Assembly (NCBI GenBank): GCA_039720395.1
Contig: JBBPBK010000039.1
Coordinates: forward strand, 106,253-170,252
Reading direction: 5' to 3'
DNA from: Liquidambar formosana
Lineage: Eukaryota; Streptophyta; Magnoliopsida; Saxifragales; Altingiaceae
Length of the DNA: 64,000 nt
Made by a program: the position numbers and the translations under genes. How positions within the stretch are numbered: position 1 is the stretch's first letter; each line of letters starts with the position of its first letter. Shown here piece by piece: positions 56,418 to 64,000 of this stretch. The notes below the pieces were generated by a model that was not told the origin of the DNA, searched no databases, and worked only from the letters and a program-made list of their open reading frames with translations.

Positions 56418-56760
56418 TAACTCCATCCAGAATCATTAAACCGTCCGCGCATTGTGGTCATTTTGGTTATTTCATTAGTAACTTTTTAAACTTTTAGTCT
56501 TAGTCGTCCATCACCTCATTCAACAGTATTGATCACTTTAGTACGGTACTGAGTTTTGAGAACTTAACAGATCATTTTAAGTTCTTAAAAATATAATAAA
56601 ATAAATAAATAAATAAAAAACCATACGAGGTAACTAGGCCAACCAGGTGGTGCGATCTTTTTAGGTTCCACCACTATAACTTGCTAAGCACAACAAACAA
56701 ATTTCATTTTCTCAGTTTCTCTATTATCGATTAACCCCTCCTATCATCTTAGTTTCATCC
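56418..56760. other. Intergenic sequence upstream of the UGT fragment
   Basis: AT-rich, non-coding; the last 60 bases before 56761 look like the leader of the interrupted glycosyltransferase gene. Confidence 0.45.
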
Positions 56761-56890
56761 ATCGACAACTTAAAGCCTCATGCCGCAATATTCTCTGGCC
56801 CTAGCATGGGCCACCTCATCCCCGTCCTCGAGCTGAGCAAATGCCTCGTCACCCACCATTGCTTCCACGTCACCATCTTTATCATTGCAT
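56761..56890 (+). pseudogene. N-terminal fragment of a UGT72-like UDP-glycosyltransferase
   Basis: The frame starting at 56761 reads KPHAAIFSGPSMGHLIPVLE, then LSKCLVTHH and FHVTIF. This matches the N-terminus of plant UDP-glycosyltransferases of the UGT72/hydroquinone-glucosyltransferase type, with the sugar-acceptor-side GMGH-like motif (here SMGH). No start codon is present just upstream (atccatcgac, possibly a decayed ATG). After 43 codons the frame stops exactly where a retrotransposon LTR starts (56891). The remainder of the gene, including the UDP-sugar PSPG box, was not found in the window. The family call is from motif recognition. Confidence 0.72.
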
Positions 56891-57607
56891 TGTAGGCATA
56901 TGGATTTTCTTATTTATAGCCTCCTAAAAAATAATATGTACACCAATCCCACCTTGACAAGTGGCTAGAAATCAATTGTTGACCTAGTCAGCGGTCAAGG
57001 GGACGCCATTGCATCTGAGCTTGACACGTGGTCCAAACCATCACATATGGGTCACGTGCAGGTCATGAACACATCATATGGGCATATTAGTCCCACAAAA
57101 TACTATGTTTCTATCATACCAGGGGTTCTAAAGAGGTTGTGGTTTGGTGGGTCAATGAGGAAATGCTGGCTGGGGACCAAAGTCGAGAACATATTATTTA
57201 CACTGATACTCAAACATACATATCACACGAACATTATATATTTCAGATTGAGTCTCTGGCCAGACAAGATTAAATTATGAAGGGAGAGAGGGTGGATAAG
57301 ATTATTAAACACATGTCACTAGTAGAGATCATCATACATCAGACACGTGTCACCATCTCTATGGTTGACTTACACCACACATATGGTGTTTGTTTATAAA
57401 TACACCCCACTTTCATGAGAAAGGGGTTCCCTTCTCAGAGATGGGGAGACGCCATAAAAGAGACCATCTCTCTCCCTCTTATTTCCTCTCCTCCACTACG
57501 TACCAGCCACAACCCTTCATAACCCTCTGGTCATGATGAGCAACAGAGCACACACTACACCTCACATGTTGCCGGCCTCTCTGACATCTGAACTCTACCC
57601 TTCTACA
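56891..57607 (+). repeat. 5' LTR of an element with an Ogre-type primer site
   Basis: It begins TGTAGGCATATGG inside the UGT fragment and ends TTCTACA; TGTAG/CTACA form the short inverted ends. It is 717 bp. A TATA box (tttataaata) lies at about 57393-57402. Confidence 0.75.
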
Positions 57608-57609
57608 TT

Positions 57610-57627
57610 TGGCGACTCTGCTGGGGA
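57610..57627 (+). other. Primer binding site (tRNA-Arg type)
   Basis: tggcgactctgctgggga, two bases after the LTR, is the site typical of Ogre/Tat elements, complementary to tRNA-Arg (from memory). Confidence 0.7.
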
Positions 57628-57823
57628 GGTAGCACATCTGAGGGTGAGCACATATGTTTACGATCTTTCATGGTGAAATAGAGTTTCAACTGGTTTAAAT
57701 GGGTGGAGGAAAGAGGTTAGTGATCTTCCAATAAGAGCACCGTGTTACTCGTGCGTAGAGGTATAAACTCCACTACATCTTTTGGTGGACAAGTAACATG
57801 CATGAAAATGCTTATATCCTGCT

Positions 57824-57825
<2 letters not shown>

Positions 57826-57901
<76 letters not shown>
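57826..57901. repeat. (TA)n microsatellite, about 76 bp
   Basis: Uninterrupted TA dinucleotides. The 'IYIYIY' frames across it on both strands are artefacts. Confidence 0.97.
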
Positions 57902-57904
<3 letters not shown>

Positions 57905-60544
57905 CTTCAAATCTTGAAGCTTCTAAAAATGGCATAACGATAGATGTAAAAGTATAATGAGTCCTTCATGATTTCATATTTTTATTTCTCGAGGTCAACA
58001 AATGCACAAGAGGTTATCTATGAAACACGTATTTGTGCGAGGTTGAATATGCTGGGTATACAACTTAAAGAGAAAAAATATTATTATTATTAAAATGACT
58101 TGACAAATGCTCACCTAGTACAGAGAGTAATCTTTACTCTCATCAACAAATCCATAGCTTTCCTGAGAGTAGATCTTACTCTCTTTAAGTTAAAGTCACA
58201 ACAACCAACAAAAGTACAAAAAAGAATAAAAGAATATATATTTTATTATTTATTGAAGTCAGATTCACTTTTGAGAAAGTGGTTCGTTCCACTGCCCTAT
58301 GCATTCTTTATACACCCTTTTTTTTTTGTACAATTTTTAGTACATGCTTAAGATGGTGCCATGTGTTCAAGAATATATATATAAAAATAAAATTGCCATT
58401 ATTATGCTTGATGTGTTTCAGCATCCAATATCAAAATGGTGATTTAACAAGAGAAAAATATCGCAAACAGAGAAAAATATCGCAAGAGTGGTTTGGCCCA
58501 CTGCTCGATACACTGCTTTACAGCTTCTAAAATATTTATTTATTATTTAATTTTCGTACTACTCTTTGATATGATGCATAAGAGAGTGCCACGTGAAAAA
58601 AAAAAGAAAGAGGAATAGAGCAACCGACATTTAGCTGGCCTACTTCCCAAGGCCACAGTCGTGTCCCATCTCCCATCAGTATGGGTCTATAACTCTACAT
58701 AATACACACATCAGAAGCCGTCGAGGTCACCCATTCCTTCCTACAGTTACTGTTGCACCGTCGAAGTCACCCATTCATGCCTGTTGCACTTTTGACTTGA
58801 TCGACCCATAAGGATGTCTGATACGGGTCACTCGCCTATGTAAACCCAACCTCGCATCCGTTGGCTATGTCGCATGTTGAATTGTTTCAAGCAACTTCTG
58901 ATTATCACCTGGGCATAGAACGTGGGAATTAACAAATCTCACATAAGGCAGACCCACACCTCACACAGAGGAAGCAACCATTAATCTCCTGCAAATGGAA
59001 CCTCGGGTCCGCTACCTCTAATAGGAACCACCTTGGGCTCCCATCTTCCTCGACACCAGTTACCCAGCGAACTTGATTCGTCATTTCTACAAGGATAACC
59101 TCGCCATGAGTGCTCAATCGTGAATGGTTCAATAGAGAACTACTTGGGCTTACCATCTCATATGTGTGCGACCTCCAGGCTGTTAACTCATAGGCGAGTT
59201 ACCTCTCATGCACTTACCTCGTCCATGAATGCATATGAGCATATCGACCACCGCGGGGTATAATAACCTCGCTTATGCTTAATCATCGCGGCACCCGCGG
59301 TTAGACCACCACCGCGGGGAGCCATATTTCACGCAGTCAGACCACTACTGTGGGGAGCCACATCTCACGCGGTCAGACCACGCACTCACTTGGGTGGTTT
59401 ACCTCGCACGCACTCACCTTGTTAACAAATGCATATCAACCTCAACGCATAATAACCTTACTTATGCATAACCATCGTGACATGTATCAACCTTGCCTAC
59501 AATTGTCCACCTTGGCACTACCTTGCACGCGGTGGTAAGGGATAACCTCAGTCCACCCACCTCGCATGAGGTCAAACTCATATGTTGGTACCTCGTGCGA
59601 GCTTAATTATGAGGTTTGGGGTTTGCTCAATGGAACACAAGACATAAATCTACAATCATCTGCCACTTTTGGCTTCAACCTCATAGGCTGTCCTAATTAT
59701 GCGCATATGCAATCACAACCACTTTGTGTTCGGATGGATGCGAAGGCATAAGTATACATTAGTGCCTCCACATCAGGGGGCAATCATACAGTGGATCCTA
59801 TCCTAGTCCGGGGTCAACCATCATTCCCACAAAAGAGAGAGAAGAGAAGGAGAATCAAGTCGGGGATGGGGATTAAACTATCACCAATATTGTATTGACC
59901 CAAGATGAGACTCTCCAACGCACAGGACGTGTGGCTCTACATGCTACACTACAGCTTCCTATCACAAGCCTTGGTATGTATACCAAATTGGACAGCCTTC
60001 CAACTACTCCCATGTTAGCTGGTTTATTTCTTTGCTCCTATCATAATTGGTTATGTGTGGGTCGCTATGGAAACACCGATGCATGCTTACTGCGACTTGT
60101 ACACCTCGCTTAGTGGATCAGCTCCACTCACTTGTTAGGTAATTAACTTGACTGTATCAAGGCAGATTCGCTTAAATCACTCGATCAAATCCATCATTCC
60201 TACACGGAGAGCAACCTTTCTTGTACCACCACCGCGGCACGTAGGGTGCCACATCTCACGCGGTCGGATCCATCACCTCGTCGGTGGGAGCCAGCAACCT
60301 TGCATAGAGTCACCTCATATTCACCATGGCCTACGCTACATGCATACCACCACATCGATCGAGACTTCCGTATTGCTACAGTGAATGAGTATATATGCTC
60401 AGATCCATGGCGATTTATGGACCTCTACCTTATTTGAACGGAATCCATAGACTTCACATAGGCTCCTTATCTTACATGATGGGCACATGAGCCACTTTCT
60501 CCCCCATGTAATTCAAGCAGCTCATGCAATACAGCTGGTACAAC

Positions 60545-61559
60545 CAGGGGCGAAGCCACACATAGTCCAGGGAGGGCAGATGCCCACCCTGAAATTTTGA
60601 AAAAAAAATTTTTTTTTAAAAATTTTTCTCTATTCAGTTTCAACTTTATTAAATTTACTTATAAAAATAATAAAATAAAGTTAGTTTTGCAGTACAACTG
60701 GAAGAAAATAATAAAATAAAAATAAAAATAAAAATTGAAAGATTTTCTCTTATTGATAATGTCAGCATGTCAGCTCATTAATACTGTTTGACTTTGGGTG
60801 GCTTCTCTCTATTTCCCAACATACATCCCCACAGGCATGCAACATTAAAAAAAATATAAAAGTATATATTGACAAGTACGCAGGCCTATCACCGAAATGT
60901 CACTTGGCTTCTGCCTTGTTTCCCCTCACCCCTAGTCGACTAGTCTCTTCCAAGTTAGGTGTTTTGCAGGCTACAACCAACCTTGAGAGGCTGAGAGCTT
61001 AGACCCAAAAAAAGAAAAAAAAAAAAGAAAAAAAGAGACCATCCTTTGAGAGCTGAGAGCTCTATCCTGCCCAGCCACAAAGAGAGATTGAATCACTGAG
61101 AAAGAGAGGATGTAGTCACGAATCACCTTCTTCAGCAGGCTAAGCAGCGGCCCCCAACCCAATCGCCTGTTGTCTCACACTTTCACCTGTAAGTTATAGT
61201 TCTCTCTCTGGCTCTCCATGTTCTTTGTTTTTTGATCATTCTATTTGAAACTAGGGTTTAAAACGGTTTATGGTTTATTATTTATTGCTGTGCAGTTGTG
61301 GTTGTAGACTTGCAGTCCTTTGACTCCTTGTGAAAAATGATTTGCTTATTTGCATTGTGAATGTATTCAATTGAAATATGGTTTATCCAATATGAATGAA
61401 GTATGAATTTTTGCAATTTTGTTTACCTCAAAACAACAAGATAAAATAAATTTTTTGAACAAAAAAGGTCTTTGATTTTTTGAATTAGGATAAAGTATTA
61501 TTGTATTAACAGTTAAGGAAGTTCACCTCACCTGACCTAAATTCCTGGCTTCGCCACTG
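60545..61559. mobile_element. hAT-type non-autonomous element, copy 2 (inverted)
   Basis: caggggcgaagccacacat ... gcttcgccactg, flanked by GTACAAC (60538-60544 and 61560-61566). It is the reverse complement of 55388-56409. Confidence 0.85.
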
Positions 61560-61659
61560 GTACAACAAGTTGTGGGTCTCAACTCGGCATTTCTGAGGAT
61601 CACTAGAATCCAACTTAGAGCAATCTCTATGAAATTGAGCCCCATCAAACTCCGGAGTG

Positions 61660-62454
61660 CACTACAACAAAAACACTCTATTGCAACGAAAGTTATTGCA
61701 ACAACACAAGATATAGTGGGTAATATCCTGTGTATTGCAACAACAAAATTTTTGTCGTTGCAATAAACACTTAAAAGAGGCCACATTCTCCCGCCAAATA
61801 GGAGGAGGTTGACGCCATGTGCTATTGCATCAATAGTTATTGTTGCAATAACATATTGCATCGACTACGTTTGTTGCAATAACATATTGCATCAAGTTCT
61901 TTTGTTGCAATAAAGCATAACGGTATTGCATCAATAATTTTTGTTGCAATAGGGACCTTGCATTGAGTATGTTTGTTGCAATAGGCTATCGCATCAAACA
62001 ATATTGTTGCAATAGGGTCCTAAGTGTAGGTGTACTCACAACATATGCTATTGCATCAAAACCCGGTGTTGCAATAACATATTGCATCGAACAAGTTTGT
62101 TGCAATAACCTATTGCATCAACTACTGTTATTGCAATAGAACATGGCAGTACAACGGCAATAATGGAGGTTGCAATATGGTATTGCATCGGCAATTCTCG
62201 TTGCAATAGACACTTAAATTATCCCACCTTCTCCCGTGAAAATGAAAGGTCAGCGCCATGTGCTATTGCATCAAGAAGTATTGTTGCAATAACATATTGC
62301 ATTATGTAGGATTGCTGCAATAGCCTATTACATCAACTAATTTGGTGGCAATAGAGCGCAACTATATGCAATACAATATTAAGTAGGGAATGGTTTATTG
62401 CAATAGGTTATTGCATCGGTACTATTGTTGCAATAAGAAACACTTTGTTGCAAT

Positions 62455-62493
<39 letters not shown>

Positions 62494-62500
62494 CACACTA
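61660..62500 (+). mobile_element. CACTA element terminus with subterminal repeat field
   Basis: CACTACAACAAAAAC at 61660 is a plant CACTA (En/Spm) end. It is followed by about 20 copies of a ttgttgcaata / tattgcatcaa motif in alternating orientation up to about 62450, then a (TA)n run (62458-62486). Subterminal repeats are the transposase binding region in this superfamily. The right end and any transposase are not seen. Confidence 0.68.
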
Positions 62501-62892
62501 ATATGAACCCACGTGATGCGGGGGAATCGCAAATAAATTGTAAAGACAACCAATACTTTAGTGATATAGAGCGTAAGCAACATGTCTTTCATAATAAACA
62601 ATAGGTGTCCATCTTCTCATTGATTGCCTTGGATAGTTAAAGGATGTGAATAATATCTACTTCTTTATAGTACTCCTAAAAAAGAAGGAAAAAGAAAAGG
62701 ACAACCATTTTTAATTAAAGACAAAATCTGAAAAGTATAAATCGAATCAAAGAACTACTGACAAAAAATTAATAGTTTAATTCTTGATTGAGTACAACTG
62801 TCAAATACGCTTGGAAATCCAATCAAGTAATACAATGCTTATCTATAACAAAGCAAGTAAAATTCCGGCTATACTGACCCCTACAATATGTA
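62501..62892. other. Unassigned AT-rich sequence
   Basis: No coding frame or repeat was recognised. It may be CACTA interior or the flank of the LTR that follows. Confidence 0.4.
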
Positions 62893-63418
62893 GAAGGGGG
62901 GTTAAATAGGTATTCCTCTTAATGTTACTAGATTTTAATAATCACCACCCCTAAATCCTTATTAACACAATCAAATCAATCACACAGCAGATATAAAAGC
63001 AAGTAAAAATTGCACAAGAGATTTTTACGTGGAAAACCCTAGATGGGAAAACCACGGGACCTATTCCAGTTGAAGCAAAATCCACTATGAACTCAATGAG
63101 TACAAGACAACTTACAGACCACACGGACTAAAGCAATTAATTGTCTTCCACTCCCACGATCGATCTCCGGCCGTCTTCACGGCTTTGGTCGCAACCACCG
63201 CTTCACCACGATTCCTTCTAGCACGAACTCGCAACATCGAGATCACCGTCGCAACGGACTCACAATCATCCAAAGATGTGAAAGAGTGTGTAGTTTGAAA
63301 GTCTGTAGAGCAGTGATGGGAAACCTAGGGTAAAGTACTCTAAAAAGCTTTTGAGAAGATGAGCTTTAGAAAACCTAATTGGGAGAGGTTTACTTGACCC
63401 TCTCAATAATAAAGGACT

Positions 63419-63432
63419 CCATATATATAGTC
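63419..63432 (-). promoter_or_regulatory. TATA box of the minus-strand LTR
   Basis: The minus strand reads gactatatatatgg, about 150 bp downstream of the palindrome array. Confidence 0.5.
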
Positions 63433-63583
63433 TAAGAAACCTCAAGTGGCTTGTACCACTTTTGGTATTAAAAAGGTCAATTTTAAAAACTTTAAAAACT
63501 GTTTTTTATGAGCCCGAATCAATCCGAGTTCATGCCAGACGATCCGGGTTGACAGAGATTATATTTGCATTTCTAGAACAGTA

Positions 63584-63756
63584 TGGATCGATCCACATAG
63601 GCCATGGATCGATCCACCTAGGCAGAAGCAAAAGTTGCAATTTTAAAATACCATGGATCGATCCCCATAGTCCATGGATCGATCCACCGAGGCAGAAGCA
63701 AATTGCCATTTCTAAAATACTATGGATCGATCCTCCTAGGACATGGATCGATCCAT
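63584..63756. repeat. Six-copy palindrome array (atggatcgatcc)
   Basis: tggatcgatcca or one-base variants occur at about 63584, 63604, 63653, 63673, 63722 and 63742. They form three pairs about 20 bp apart at an exact 69-bp period. Each pair is followed by a ggcagaagcaa spacer in the first two units. Confidence 0.9.
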
Positions 63757-64000
63757 CTGCATGAAAAACCTCAGAAGCAAAAAAAAATCGTCTTCAAAAC
63801 TATTTTTATAAATAAAGAAATATTGAAAAAGATTTGAAATGATTTTTAAACACTAAAAACTCAGGCTTCTACAATCATTTACCTTTCCTAAGAACAATTG
63901 TGAGTCGAAGCTTTGAAATCCATGCTTTGTTTCAACTTTGCAGCTTCACCAATCTTCACGACCATAAGACAACAATTACCCCATTGACACGGAATTTGCC

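Larger units (their letters stand above)
57608..60544 (+). mobile_element. Non-coding body of the LTR element (LARD-like or decayed)
   Basis: No gag or pol similarity is visible in any frame. The region holds a long (TA)n run (57826-57901) and a GC-rich part (about 58600-60480) with recurring ccaccgcgg, gagccacatctcacgcggtc and ataacctcgcttatgc. No 3' LTR was found before the hAT element at 60545. Confidence 0.5.
62893..64000 (-). mobile_element. Partial LTR-like sequence on the minus strand (copia-type suspected)
   Basis: Read on the minus strand there is a palindrome array (63584-63756), then a TATA box, then a long leader with tctagggttttccacgtaaa, a phrase common in plant LTR U5 regions. 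The sequence ends near ttctaca (about 62893). The left part of the LTR lies outside the window. No coding domain supports the superfamily, so copia is only a guess. Confidence 0.4.

Noticed and set aside
57717..57957. Frames of alternating Ile-Tyr on both strands
   Set aside because: They are translations of a (TA)n microsatellite, not genes.
63584..63756. CRISPR-like repeat array
   Set aside because: The repeats are short palindromes in a plant LTR context, and the spacers are themselves repeated; there are no cas genes.
63462..63764. 100-codon frame with repeated WIDPP
   Set aside because: The repeats are translations of the atggatcgatcc palindrome array in an LTR-like region.

Overview
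The window is AT-rich plant nuclear DNA, most likely from a eudicot. The evidence is an intronless EIX-type leucine-rich-repeat receptor-like protein gene, a UGT72-like glycosyltransferase fragment, an ATAD1/MSP1-like gene fragment, and dense nested plant transposons (chromovirus, Tat-lineage Ty3/gypsy, hAT, PIF/Harbinger, Stowaway, CACTA, a tRNA-derived SINE). No tRNA, rRNA, CRISPR or bacterial-style features were seen. Only one cellular gene looks intact: the receptor-like protein (RLP) gene on the minus strand at 36070-39153.

Region by region. (1) 1-4713 and 31032-36093 are two copies of the same downstream flank of the RLP gene, about 31 kb apart, each carrying the same Tourist-like and hAT MITEs at the same sites. 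Copy 2 continues into the intact RLP gene. Copy 1 continues into a broken RLP (last codons at 4690-4713, then 9600-10628). (2) 4714-9599 is a CRM-like chromovirus that lies in the broken RLP. Its gag-pol is one frame interrupted by four stops, and its 3' LTR is reduced to about 8 bp. (3) 10629-31031 is a transposon nest: MITE remnants, then a decayed Tat/Retand-type element (A, 10885-16260), then a minus-strand Ogre-like element. The Ogre-like element has a roughly 3.1-kb LTR (16261-22060) that contains a 2.7-kb solo LTR of the same family (19313-22017). Its internal remnant (22061 to about 29640) has no gag-pol but carries minisatellites, a SINE, and two decayed antisense genes: an intron-containing plant-mobile-domain gene and a DUF7745-like gene.

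(4) 39244-43685 is RLP upstream sequence followed by a 1.5-kb Harbinger-like TIR element that has captured the first exon of an ATAD1-like AAA-ATPase gene. (5) 43686-55303 is a nearly complete Tat/Retand-type element (B) with almost identical 701-bp LTRs, gag-pro, pol with two RNase H domains, and a four-exon antisense gene. (6) 55304-64000 holds two near-identical, inverted 1-kb hAT elements flanking a UGT fragment, an LTR plus non-coding body of another element with an Ogre-type primer site, a CACTA terminus with a large subterminal repeat field, and part of a minus-strand LTR carrying a palindrome array.

The points most worth following up are these. A palindromic hairpin motif recurs four times upstream of TATA boxes, in both LTR and antisense-gene promoters of the Ogre-like element. 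A conserved UAG-CAA-CGA between gag-pro and pol in elements A and B is followed by codons under clear protein-level constraint, which suggests readthrough. The antisense gene of element B can be followed through canonical splice sites. The RLP gene has a recent 72-bp LRR expansion that the broken copy lacks.
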